Assembly (NCBI RefSeq): GCF_012271765.1
Contig: NZ_VRKO01000010.1
Location: forward strand, 194,884-258,883
DNA: 64,000 nucleotides
Reading direction: 5' to 3'
Source: Erwinia rhapontici
GTDB lineage: Bacteria > Pseudomonadota > Gammaproteobacteria > Enterobacterales > Enterobacteriaceae
Shown in pieces: positions 55,505 through 64,000 of the stretch; positions within the stretch are counted from its first letter, which is position 1, and the number at the start of each line of letters is the position of its first letter. The position numbers and the translations under genes were made by a program. The notes beneath the pieces were generated by a model that saw only the letters and a program-made list of their open reading frames with translations, did no database searches and had not been told where the DNA came from.

Positions 55505-57088
55505 TCAGGCCAGCGTGAGTAACTGTTGTGTATAGCTCTGCTGCGGTGCGCTAAATACCTGCTCACACTCACCCTGTTCAACCACTTCCCCCTGACGCAG
55601 TACCACTACCTGATGACACAGTGATCGCACAACGCGTAAATCATGGCTGATAAAGATATAGGCCAGACGGTGCTGTTGCTGAAGCTTTTTCAGCAATGTC
55701 AGGATCTGTTTTTGCACCGAACGATCAAGCGATGAGGTCGGTTCATCAAGGATGATCAGCTGCGGTTGTAAGATCAATGCCCTGGCGATAGCCACGCGCT
55801 GGCGCTGCCCGCCGGAAAACTCAGAGGGATAACGCTGACGCGTCTCAGGGTCCAGCCCCACTTCCTGCATTGCGGTGATGACCCGTGCTTCGCGTTCAGC
55901 GTGACTCAGTTCAGGATGATGTACCTGCAAACCTTCGGCGATAATCTGCAAAACGTTCAGGCGCGGGTTGAGTGAGGAGTTAGGATCCTGGAACACCACC
56001 TGAATCTGGCGCCTGACGGGCAGCATTTTTTTGCGGTTCAACAGGTGCAGAGGCTGGTTCTTAAACCAGATTTCCCCCTGCGAATGCAGCAGACGCAGCA
56101 ACGCCAGCCCGGTGGTGCTTTTACCGGAGCCGGATTCTCCCACCAGGCCCAGGCTCTCTCCTGGCCGCAGCGTGAAACTCAGTGACTTCAGCGCATGATG
56201 ATAACCCACGGTGCGCCTCATCAAACCTTGTTTGATCGGGAACGCGACGGCCAGATTTTCCACGCGCAGCAACGGCTCGGCCTGCTCGTCAGCCGGATCC
56301 GGCTGGCCTTCGGGTTCCGCGTTCAGTAACTGCTGTGTGTAAGCGTGCTGAGGGGCGCTGAAAAGCTGATGGGTGCTGTTATGTTCCACGCCCTGACCGT
56401 TACGCATCACGGTCACACTATCCGCCAGCTGTCGCACAATATTCAGGTTGTGGGTGATAAACAGCAGGCCCATATTCAGCTCCTGCTTGAGCTCTTTCAG
56501 CAGGGTGAGGATCTGTGCCTGCACCGTGACATCCAGTGCGGTGGTCGGCTCATCGGCGATCAGCAGTTCAGGCTGCGTCAGCAGCGCCATGGCAATCATC
56601 ACGCGCTGGCGTTCACCGCCGGAAAGCTGGTGCGGGAAATCATTCAGACGGCTGGCGGCCTGGCGGATGCCCACCCGATCGAGGCAGGTCAGCATCTCAG
56701 CGCGTGCGGCTTCACGGCGCATACCACGATGCAGTGACAGCACCTCATACAGCTGTTTTTCGATGTTGTGCAGGGGGTTCAGCGATACCATCGGTTCCTG
56801 GAAGATCATCGCGATGCGGTTGCCTCGCAGGCCCCTTAGCGTACTTTCCTCAGCGTGTAGCACGCTTTTTCCATCAAACAGAATATCGCCCTGCGGATAG
56901 ACCACCGGCGGTGTGGGCAGCAGACGCATCACCGACAGGGCAGTGACACTTTTCCCTGAACCCGACTCACCCACCAGTGCCAGCGTTTCACCGGCATCCA
57001 CGGATAGTGACAGCCCATCCACAACACGACGTTCTACGCCACCCTGACGGAACGCGATACTGAGATCCTGAATCGTGAGCAGCGCCAT
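55505..57088 (-). CDS. yejF: Peptide/microcin C importer ATPase YejF (two fused ABC domains)
   Basis: This 527-residue double ATPase drives the YejAEB importer. Both halves have Walker A GESGSGKS. Signatures are LSGGERQR and FSGGQRQR; Walker B are LLIADEP and LIILDEP. The start MALLTIQDLSIAF at 57088 is chosen by family alignment over a longer frame. It directly follows yejE (1-base gap between stop and start). Confidence 0.95.
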   Translation of the reverse strand: MALLTIQDLSIAFRQGGVERRVVDGLSLSVDAGETLALVGESGSGKSVTALSVMRLLPTPPVVYPQGDILFDGKSVLHAEESTLRGLRGNRIAMIFQEPMVSLNPLHNIEKQLYEVLSLHRGMRREAARAEMLTCLDRVGIRQAASRLNDFPHQLSGGERQRVMIAMALLTQPELLIADEPTTALDVTVQAQILTLLKELKQELNMGLLFITHNLNIVRQLADSVTVMRNGQGVEHNSTHQLFSAPQHAYTQQLLNAEPEGQPDPADEQAEPLLRVENLAVAFPIKQGLMRRTVGYHHALKSLSFTLRPGESLGLVGESGSGKSTTGLALLRLLHSQGEIWFKNQPLHLLNRKKMLPVRRQIQVVFQDPNSSLNPRLNVLQIIAEGLQVHHPELSHAEREARVITAMQEVGLDPETRQRYPSEFSGGQRQRVAIARALILQPQLIILDEPTSSLDRSVQKQILTLLKKLQQQHRLAYIFISHDLRVVRSLCHQVVVLRQGEVVEQGECEQVFSAPQQSYTQQLLTLA

Positions 57089-57089
57089 A

Positions 57090-58115
57090 TCAATACACCT
57101 TGCTGGGGTCAAAGGCGTCGCGTACGGCTTCACCAATAAAGATTAACAGCGACAGCAGGATCGCCAGTGAGAAGAAGGCGGTCAGGCCGAGCCATGGGGC
57201 TTGCAGGTTATTTTTACCCTGTAACAGCAGTTCGCCCAGCGAAGGTGAGCCGAGCGGCAGACCAAAGCCGAGAAAGTCCAGCGAGGTCAGCGTGGTGATT
57301 GATCCGCAGAGAATAAAAGGCAGATAGGTCAGTGTGGCAACCATCGCATTTGGCAGCATATGGCGAGACATAATGCGCCAGTCGCTCACACCCATTGCCT
57401 GCGCGGCACGGATGTAGTCAAAGTTACGGGTACGCAGGAACTCTGCACGCACCACGCCGACCAGTCCCATCCAGCCAAACAGCACGGTGATCCCCAGCAG
57501 CCACCAGAAGCCGGGCTGAATCACGCTGGAGAGCAGGATAATCAGAAACAGCGTTGGCATACCGGACCAGACTTCAATAAAACGCTGCCCCCAGAGATCG
57601 ACCCGCCCGCCAAAATAGCCTTGCACCGCTCCGGCGAAAATACCCATCACGCTGGAGGCAATCGTCAGCATCAGACCAAACAGCAGGGAGATACGTGTGC
57701 CGTAAAGAATGCGCGCCAGCACATCGCCACCGTTAGCATCGGTCCCGAGCCAGTTCTGCGTGGAGGGGGGCGAAGGGAAGGGCACGGTACTGGCAAAGTT
57801 AATCGTATCATCACCAAAGCGGATCGGTGCCCAGATGGCCCAACCATTCTGTTCCAGACGCGATTTCAGCCACGGATCCTGGTAGTCAGCCGGGGTTGCC
57901 AGCGGGCCACCAAAATCACTCTCCTGATAGTTGACCAGCAGCGGGAAGTAAGTTCGATCCTGATAATGCACCACCAGCGGTTTATCATTGGCTAACAGCT
58001 CTGCACCAAGACACAGAATAAACAGCACGGCAAAGATCCACAGCGACCAGTAACCCCGGCGGTTATGGCGGAATCGCGCCCAGCGCGCCTGATTAATCGG
58101 GTTTAAACGGCTCAT
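57090..58115 (-). CDS. yejE: Peptide/microcin C importer permease YejE
   Basis: A 341-residue DppC-type permease with an N-terminal membrane helix, a long periplasmic loop (about residues 40-130) and five further helices. The EAA loop is RAAQAMGVSDWRIMSRHMLP. The start overlaps the yejB stop by one base, showing coupling. Confidence 0.95.
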   Translation of the reverse strand: MSRLNPINQARWARFRHNRRGYWSLWIFAVLFILCLGAELLANDKPLVVHYQDRTYFPLLVNYQESDFGGPLATPADYQDPWLKSRLEQNGWAIWAPIRFGDDTINFASTVPFPSPPSTQNWLGTDANGGDVLARILYGTRISLLFGLMLTIASSVMGIFAGAVQGYFGGRVDLWGQRFIEVWSGMPTLFLIILLSSVIQPGFWWLLGITVLFGWMGLVGVVRAEFLRTRNFDYIRAAQAMGVSDWRIMSRHMLPNAMVATLTYLPFILCGSITTLTSLDFLGFGLPLGSPSLGELLLQGKNNLQAPWLGLTAFFSLAILLSLLIFIGEAVRDAFDPSKVY

Positions 58116-59206
58116 TAGCGGCCCTCAAAATCAATGCGCGGGTCGACCAGCGTATAGGTGATATCGCTCAGGATATTCAGTAGCAGGCCAATCAGGGTGA
58201 AAATATACAGCGTGCCGAACATCACCGGGTAATCGCGCTGGATCGTGGCATCGTAGCCCAGCAATCCCAGCCCGTTGAGTGAGAACATCACTTCGATTAA
58301 CAGTGAACCAGTGAAAAACATACTGATGAAGGTGGCCGGGAACCCGGCAATCACCAACAGCATGGCGTTACGGAACACGTGGCGATAAAGAATTTTTTTC
58401 TCGTCCAGCCCTTTAGCGCGGGCGGTAACAACATACTGCTTGCGGATCTCATCCATAAATGAGTTTTTGGTCAGCATGGTGAGCGTAGCAAAACCGCCAA
58501 TCACCGTTGCCAGTACCGGCAGGCAGATATGCCAGAGATAATCGGTGACTTTGCCATACCACGGCAGGGAATCAAACTGCGGGGAAACCAGCCCGCGTAG
58601 TGGGAACCAGTCGAGATAACTGCCCCCGGCAAACAGCACAATCAGCATGATACCGAACAGGAAAGACGGAATGGCGTAACCCACGATGATCAGCGTGCTG
58701 CTCCAGATATCAAAGGCACTCCCGTTGCGCACCGCCTTTTTTATGCCCAGCGGTATCGAGACCAGATAAATAATCAACGTGCTCCAGAGCCCGAGCGTCA
58801 CCGACACTGGCAGGCTCTCTTTGATCAGCTGGATTACTGAGCTGCTACGAAACAGGCTGTCGCCAAAGTCAAAGCGCACGTAGTTCCACAACATGGTGAA
58901 GTAGCGCTCATGCAACGGTTTGTCGAAGCCGTAACGTTTGGTTATCTCGGCAATCACTTCCGGGTCCAGGCCGCGTGAACCCCGATACTGACCGTCGCCC
59001 GGCGCGGCGTTAAGCGAGCTACGCCCGTGAGCCGAACCTTCGGCCCCGGCCCCGGGGAGACCGGTCGTCTGACCAAACTCAATATTAGCAATCGCCTGAT
59101 CTACCGGGCCGCCCGGTGCGATCTGCACAATGAAAAAGTTGATAGTGATGATCGCCCAGAGCGTTGGGATAATCAGCAATAAACGACGAAGTAAATAAGC
59201 ACCCAC
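58115..59206 (-). CDS. yejB: Peptide/microcin C importer permease YejB
   Basis: A 363-residue DppB-type permease, with [20 protein letters not shown] at the start and EAA loop [20 protein letters not shown]. It uses a GTG at 59206, preceded by AAGGAG, matching the E. coli N-terminus; a longer upstream frame is rejected. It lies 11 bases after yejA. Confidence 0.95.
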   Translation of the reverse strand: MGAYLLRRLLLIIPTLWAIITINFFIVQIAPGGPVDQAIANIEFGQTTGLPGAGAEGSAHGRSSLNAAPGDGQYRGSRGLDPEVIAEITKRYGFDKPLHERYFTMLWNYVRFDFGDSLFRSSSVIQLIKESLPVSVTLGLWSTLIIYLVSIPLGIKKAVRNGSAFDIWSSTLIIVGYAIPSFLFGIMLIVLFAGGSYLDWFPLRGLVSPQFDSLPWYGKVTDYLWHICLPVLATVIGGFATLTMLTKNSFMDEIRKQYVVTARAKGLDEKKILYRHVFRNAMLLVIAGFPATFISMFFTGSLLIEVMFSLNGLGLLGYDATIQRDYPVMFGTLYIFTLIGLLLNILSDITYTLVDPRIDFEGR

Positions 59207-59217
59207 AGTCAGACTCC

Positions 59218-61026
59218 TTAGCGACGTTGCGCCGGCAACTGTGCGGCTTTGTTGACATCGTACCACCAGTTATCAAAACCCTGCGCATAGGTTGGGCGCG
59301 TGGCTGGCATCGAAAACTTGTTCCAGTATGCGTAACGGTCATTGGCGGTATACCACATCGGGATCATGTAATAGTTCCACAGCAGCACGCGATCCAGGAC
59401 GCGGCCCAGCGGCAACAGTGCCTCGGCATTGCCCTGATTCTGATTAATGCGGGTGATCAGGTCGTCAAGCAGCGGACTGCTCACGCCAGGCGTATTGTAA
59501 CTGGAGTCCATATAGGACGTGGCCCAGTAAAACTGCAGGCCAGTATCGGGCGTAGGAAAGGCCGAATAAACGGTCGGCAGCATATCAAAGTCACGTTTCC
59601 GCAGGCGTGCCAGATATTGCGAACTGTCAACCTGACGCACCGTCATGGTAATGCCGACCCGCGCCAGGTTGTGCTGGAAGGGGAGAACCCATTGGTCGTT
59701 GCCGCCGCTGCGCAGCAGCAGCTCAAACGTAAAGGGTTTGCCGGTCTTACTGTTGACCAGCCGCTGGTTTTTCAGCTCCCAGCCTGCCTGGTTCAGTAGC
59801 GCCAGCGCCTGCAACAGTTTTTCCCGGTCGTAACCCGTGCCGTCAGATTTCGCAGGTTGATAGATCTTATCGATCACCTCCTGTGGATACTGGCCCTTAA
59901 AGGGGCCAAGGATCTCACGCTCTTTGGCATCAGGAAAGTGGCGCGCGGCATACTCGGTATTCTGAAAATAGCTGTCGACACGTTTGTAAGCATTATAAAA
60001 CAGGGCCTTGTTCATCCATTCAAAATCAAACAGCAGCGACATGGCTTCGCGTACCTTACGGTCGGCAAACTGGGGCTTCTGGGTATTAAATGCCAGCCAC
60101 TGGGTGTTTGTGGCAACGGTATTCGGCACCTGTTCTTTAATGATATATCCGCGTTCGAAATTCGAACCACTGTACTGCGTAGCCCATTTCTTGGCCGACC
60201 CTTCGGTACGAAAATCAAATGCGCCGGCTTTAAAGGCCTCAAAGGCGACGTTGTCGTCAAGATAATAGTCGTAGCGGATCGTATCGAAATTATAGCGGCC
60301 TTTATTCACCGGTAAATCTGCCGCCCAGTAGTCTTTCACCCGCGAATAGGTTATCGACTGGCCCACTTTATACGCAGAAATACGATAAGGTCCGCTGGAA
60401 AGAGGAGGGGAGGGCAGGGGTTCCCCGAGATTGCGATTTTTCCAGAATTTTTCCGGAAACACGGGAGAAGAGATCAGCGACATCATCTTATCGCGGTCTC
60501 CCTTCGGCAGATCGAAGCGTACGGTGAGGCGTGAAAGCGCTTTCACTGTCACCCCTTTGTAAAACACCCGATACTGCGGCACGCCCTGCGTCATAAACAT
60601 ATTGAAGGTAAAGGCCACATCCGCAGCGGTAATCGGTGAACCATCCTGAAAACGCGCCCGTGGATTGAGGGTCACTTCTACCCAACGATAATCATCCGGA
60701 TAACGGGCAAATTCCGCAATCAATGGATACAGGCTGCCGACTTCGTCATCAGATGAGGTAAATAAGCGGTCATACAACGTGTCCGTACCCACCCCGGGGC
60801 TGCCACGCAGGGCGAAGCGGTTGAAATTATCAAAGGTACCAATAGAAGAAAGTGTTGCGCTGCCGCCCTTCGGTGCGGCCGGGTTAGCATAATCGAAGTG
60901 TGTGAACCCGGCAGCGTACTTCGCCGTGCCCAGTTGAGCGAAACTGTAGCTCTCATTAATTTTTTCTGCCTGCACGCTGGCCGCAGACAGGCTAAGTAAT
61001 GCAAGGGCAACAATACGCACAATCAT
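59218..61026 (-). CDS. yejA: Periplasmic peptide/microcin C-binding protein YejA
   Basis: A 602-residue family 5 solute-binding protein with signal peptide [20 protein letters not shown]. The core contains [20 protein letters not shown] and [15 protein letters not shown], typical of oligopeptide receptors. In E. coli the system imports microcin C and peptides. It is the first gene of yejABEF. Confidence 0.95.
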   Translation of the reverse strand: MIVRIVALALLSLSAASVQAEKINESYSFAQLGTAKYAAGFTHFDYANPAAPKGGSATLSSIGTFDNFNRFALRGSPGVGTDTLYDRLFTSSDDEVGSLYPLIAEFARYPDDYRWVEVTLNPRARFQDGSPITAADVAFTFNMFMTQGVPQYRVFYKGVTVKALSRLTVRFDLPKGDRDKMMSLISSPVFPEKFWKNRNLGEPLPSPPLSSGPYRISAYKVGQSITYSRVKDYWAADLPVNKGRYNFDTIRYDYYLDDNVAFEAFKAGAFDFRTEGSAKKWATQYSGSNFERGYIIKEQVPNTVATNTQWLAFNTQKPQFADRKVREAMSLLFDFEWMNKALFYNAYKRVDSYFQNTEYAARHFPDAKEREILGPFKGQYPQEVIDKIYQPAKSDGTGYDREKLLQALALLNQAGWELKNQRLVNSKTGKPFTFELLLRSGGNDQWVLPFQHNLARVGITMTVRQVDSSQYLARLRKRDFDMLPTVYSAFPTPDTGLQFYWATSYMDSSYNTPGVSSPLLDDLITRINQNQGNAEALLPLGRVLDRVLLWNYYMIPMWYTANDRYAYWNKFSMPATRPTYAQGFDNWWYDVNKAAQLPAQRR

Positions 61027-61135
61027 GGTTTCAACAGGCTCCCACCAGCGACAAATCGGTTATATTTGCAAGCCGTGGCAGTCAAACCACGATGAGACAA
61101 TGATAGTAAAGGTTTTTATCTGATTTAACAGCCCG

Positions 61136-62728
61136 TTATTCCTTTAAAATTGTACTGGGAACAGGCGTTTGTTGCTCAAGGTAGTACTCAATAAGCTGTG
61201 GCACGGTACGTGGGCGACTGAACAGATAGCCCTGCAAATAGGTTACGCCGCGGTTGATCAGCCACAATGCCTGTTCGCCCGTTTCGACACCTTCGGCCAC
61301 CGTATTAAGGTTGAGTTTGTTCGCCAGCGTCAGCACCGCGTCCAATACGGGAGAATTGACCGTCTCCATACCGATGCTTTGTACAAACCCCCGGTCGATC
61401 TTCAGATAATCAAACTGGAATTTTTCCAGATAGATTAATGCGCTGTGACCGGTGCCGAAATCATCAATGGCTATTCTGATGTTCTGCTGGCGGATCCAGT
61501 CGAATATTTCCTCAGTCCCCTGTTCGCTGACCATCGCCCGTTCGGTGATTTCAAACACGTACTCAAAATGGCCCGCAGGCATCATGGCCAGCCAGTCCCG
61601 CACATCCTGGCGAAAGCTCGGGTGAACAAGGTGATTGGGCGACAGATTAACCCCCATTTGAGTGCCGACGGGCACTACTTTACAGAGACGATGCGCGTCC
61701 TGTGCCACCAGCGTAAAAAGATGGCGGGTCAGCGGCACAATCAGATTCTGTCCTTCGGCATAACTGATAAACGAATCTGGCGGGATACGGCCATCAGTCG
61801 GATGCGTCCAGCGCAGCAATGCTTCCAGCCCGTAGCATTTTCCGCTGTGGGTTTCGATGACGGGTTGGTATTCAACATGAAACTCTCCGCGCTTAATGCC
61901 AAGCATGATTTCTTTACCCGAGCGCAGGCGCAGCGTAAGCATCAGGAAACAGCCGCAGGTAATCAGTACGCCCATTAAGAGCCCTGCCAGCAGGATAATA
62001 TGGATATCGCGGCGTGGCAGCGCTTCGCCGTAAAGATAGAGCGTGAGGGGATAACCTGGAATGGCAATACTGCGCAGTGGCACCTTTGGCAGCGCGCTGC
62101 GTTTCACCACGCGTTGTTCATCCCAGGTGGTCATCGCACTGTCTCCGGCGACGATTGCCATACCGCTAATCTGTTGCTCGCGTGAGGCCAGCAGTAAATA
62201 AGGGGTGAGATTAATATTGAGGGTAGTGAAAACACCGCTGTTGGGCAGGGCAGGGTTTTTTAGCCACAGCACGATGGCGGGTGTATGGGGCATCATCGGC
62301 GTACCGGAGATCAGTCGAATGTCGGTGGCGTTTCTGACATCGGTATAGGGAGAGATTTCGCGGATATCCATTTGCATCGGACCGGTAGCGGATGAGCAAA
62401 AGGCACTGTGATCTTTGACCAGGAGAATAGCGCGAACATTGGCTGCAAAGGCTGAGCGTTGCGTAAGATCGTTGCGTATGGTTTCACAGGTCGCGTTGGT
62501 GGCAACCTGAAGTGGTTGGAGTGTGGTCTGCAACTCGTCGAAGGCGTTAACAACGTAACGTTGCGTATAGCTCGCGAGGCGATCGTGCGCTGCGGATCGC
62601 CGGCTCCAGGTGACGGTCAGCATAATGATAAGAAACAGTAGAAAAAAGAAAAAACCTATGGACGCACTGAGACAAACTATCTTGCGCGGCTGAGTCACCT
62701 GCCGCCTGACGGTGGTAGATAGTGGCAT
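61136..62728 (-). CDS. pdeN: Cyclic-di-GMP phosphodiesterase PdeN (Rtn), CSS-EAL
   Basis: A 530-residue inner-membrane enzyme. An N-terminal helix (FFFFLLFLIIMLTVTW) and a second at about residue 250 enclose a periplasmic CSS domain, whose signature Cys-Ser-Ser lies in SAFCSSATG. The cytoplasmic EAL domain keeps GLEALLRW, NLSPNHL, EITERAM, DDFGTGHSAL, YLKIDRGFV and AEGVETGEQ, so it looks active in degrading c-di-GMP. CSS-EAL enzymes are regulated by DsbA/DsbB redox state. Rtn lies between yejA and mepS in E. coli also. Confidence 0.94.
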   Translation of the reverse strand: MPLSTTVRRQVTQPRKIVCLSASIGFFFFLLFLIIMLTVTWSRRSAAHDRLASYTQRYVVNAFDELQTTLQPLQVATNATCETIRNDLTQRSAFAANVRAILLVKDHSAFCSSATGPMQMDIREISPYTDVRNATDIRLISGTPMMPHTPAIVLWLKNPALPNSGVFTTLNINLTPYLLLASREQQISGMAIVAGDSAMTTWDEQRVVKRSALPKVPLRSIAIPGYPLTLYLYGEALPRRDIHIILLAGLLMGVLITCGCFLMLTLRLRSGKEIMLGIKRGEFHVEYQPVIETHSGKCYGLEALLRWTHPTDGRIPPDSFISYAEGQNLIVPLTRHLFTLVAQDAHRLCKVVPVGTQMGVNLSPNHLVHPSFRQDVRDWLAMMPAGHFEYVFEITERAMVSEQGTEEIFDWIRQQNIRIAIDDFGTGHSALIYLEKFQFDYLKIDRGFVQSIGMETVNSPVLDAVLTLANKLNLNTVAEGVETGEQALWLINRGVTYLQGYLFSRPRTVPQLIEYYLEQQTPVPSTILKE

Positions 62729-63038
62729 TCGGTGATCTCTCCCGTTTTCGCCGATTTTATTATTATTGGTCGCGAACTGCTTCTGGTGTCAGCCAGTGAG
62801 GATATAACGGAGGGGAAATTCTGTCTCTATCTTATTGATGGTAATCAATTCCTTTTCGGGCGGCCTGCCAGGTAAAACAACTGAAAAATTGTTCCAGGAC
62901 GACGTAATCCTTTTTGCGGCAAAAAACAGGGTTCACTCCGCGAAATGACGAGCAGGAAGGACGGTATAAAAGGCAAAAAAAAACGCTGCCATGGCAGCGT
63001 TTTCATATCTCGTGTTCGCAGATTTCAAGGGAGTGAAA
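62729..63038. other. Gap between pdeN and mepS
   Basis: About 310 bases containing the pdeN upstream region and, at its right end, the mepS terminator. No further gene is seen. Confidence 0.5.
62975..63002 (-). terminator. Rho-independent terminator of mepS
   Basis: Minus strand: a palindrome AACGCTGCCATGGCAGCGTT followed by an unbroken T run (plus-strand A tract 62975-62983), 37 bases after the mepS stop. Confidence 0.88.
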
Positions 63039-63611
63039 TCAGCTTTGCGTTCGGCTCAATACCCTGCGGGCATCGCGGTAACGGTTTTTCCAGTAAGAAT
63101 CATTCAGGTTCGAAATCATCACACCGCTGCTGGTGGAGGCATGAACAAAGTTGTCATTACCGATATAAATACCGACATGACGACCCGTGGAGCCTGCACG
63201 GAACAGCACTAGATCACCTGCACGCAGTTTTGCGCGCTGAATACTTTTTCCGGAATCTTCCTGCTCATACGTTGAGCGCGGTAAATCCAGGCCAAACTGT
63301 TCACGGAATGTGGTCTGGACAAACGCAGAGCAATCAATGCCACGTTTGCTGGTGCCGCCAAGACGATAACGTACACCTTTCCAGTCCGCATACTGGTCCA
63401 TCAGGCGGGATTTGATATCCACATTCTGGACCATCTGTTCGAATTCATCCTGAGACGCTTGCAGTAAAAAACCGTTTTGATCTTTAACTGCATGAGTATC
63501 AGTTTGTACGTTGTGTCCGCTGTTCGAACTACATGCTGACAACAGTGTTGCTAATGCAACGGCGGGGAGCGCCCGCAAGATATATCTCAGAATAGGTTGA
63601 GACTTGACCAT
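63039..63611 (-). CDS. mepS: Murein DD-endopeptidase MepS (Spr), lipoprotein
   Basis: A 190-residue outer-membrane lipoprotein (lipobox LLSAC, Cys27) of the NlpC/P60 family. It cleaves D-Ala-mDAP cross-links to allow peptidoglycan growth. Catalytic Cys94 lies in [10 protein letters not shown], and the His residues in GRHVGIYIG and NFVHAST. The ribosome site is AAGGGAT. A long 390-bp leader/upstream region lies to its right. Confidence 0.95.
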   Translation of the reverse strand: MVKSQPILRYILRALPAVALATLLSACSSNSGHNVQTDTHAVKDQNGFLLQASQDEFEQMVQNVDIKSRLMDQYADWKGVRYRLGGTSKRGIDCSAFVQTTFREQFGLDLPRSTYEQEDSGKSIQRAKLRAGDLVLFRAGSTGRHVGIYIGNDNFVHASTSSGVMISNLNDSYWKNRYRDARRVLSRTQS

Positions 63612-64000
63612 TATGTTTGTGATCCCTTGAAGTCCTTAACGACTAAGTCGTTAGCAAAATTGCGAAACGAAACGAGATTAATTAGTGCAGGAGGTTAAGA
63701 CAAATCGGAAAACCTTAAAATGTGTCATTGAGCACAAATTAAAATGTAACTTACCGAAATACTTTAGCCATTTAGCCTAATCGAAAACGAGATTACCCGA
63801 TAACAAGCCCCATAGCGAGGGCTTTTAAGCACTTTTTTAGAGGATTTTACGATGTAAAACCATTACGTAACGAATTGGTCATATTATCGCCAATTAGCAG
63901 CTTAACTGAATGTGCTTAAGCGCAATTTTGCTGCTAACAACTACGGGTCAAGTCAAAATCAGAACAATCTGGATGGACAAGCTTGAGATGTAGCGGTTTC
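63612..64000. promoter_or_regulatory. Upstream region of mepS
   Basis: AT-rich, no coding frame. A weak hairpin AAGCCC/GGGCTT with TTTT lies at 63805-63826 on the plus strand. The mepS promoter is expected here but is not resolved. Confidence 0.45.

Noticed and set aside
63805..63826. Terminator on the plus strand near the window end
   Set aside because: Short 6-bp stem with large loop, only four T, and no plus-strand gene before it.

Overview
The window is a chromosomal segment of a member of the Enterobacterales. The right half (proL tRNA, yejM, yejL, yejK, rplY, radD, rsuA, bcr, yejG, yejFEBA, pdeN/rtn, mepS) and the ompC/micF-apbE-alkB-yojI block keep the gene order of the E. coli 47-50 minute region in mirror image. 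The lack of ada beside alkB, the missing E. coli genes between yojI and proL, and a large BapA/T1SS locus next to ompC make an Erwiniaceae-like genome (Pantoea/Erwinia type) or a neighbouring enterobacterium more likely than Escherichia. This is an inference from gene content.

Layout. 1-458: start of an MFS transporter gene (minus strand, cut by the window edge). 1.2-27.1 kb: a biofilm adhesin locus. It holds a 6089-residue BapA-like protein with about 56 Ig-like repeats, a 795-residue miniature paralogue with the same two ends, and a dedicated type I secretion system (TolC-like channel, ABC exporter, HlyD-type adaptor). 27.2-28.8 kb: the MicF small RNA, the ompC promoter and ompC. 28.8-32.9 kb: two unreported-looking small ORFs, then apbE, alkB and yojI. 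32.9-38.4 kb: a 43-bp tandem palindromic repeat, then a minus-strand operon (LLM flavin oxidoreductase, M20 amidohydrolase, binding protein, GNAT, permease, ATPase). Its gene content resembles the Bacillus ytm operon for organosulfur/N-acetyl-cysteine derivative salvage. 38.7-40.8 kb: small ORFs, an EntD-type phosphopantetheinyl transferase and a small lipoprotein.

40.9-47.1 kb: a compact 6.1-kb integrated element at tRNA-Pro(GGG), bounded by 49-bp direct repeats of the tRNA 3' part. It encodes a tyrosine integrase, a DUF4062 protein (a family often found in conflict/defence contexts) and a block of small unrecognised proteins. It also has long structured non-coding stretches and an inverted copy of the tRNA 5' half that meets the repeat at the same point in the tRNA. 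No capsid, packaging or known replication gene was recognised. This is the part of the window most likely to hold something undescribed.

47.1-64 kb: conserved housekeeping genes: envelope/LPS control (yejM), nucleoid protein (yejK), ribosomal protein L25 with a clear sigma70 promoter, repair helicase RadD, rRNA pseudouridine synthase RsuA, drug efflux Bcr, the YejABEF peptide/microcin C importer, a CSS-EAL c-di-GMP phosphodiesterase and the murein endopeptidase MepS. The phosphodiesterase is a plausible but unproven link to the adhesin locus.
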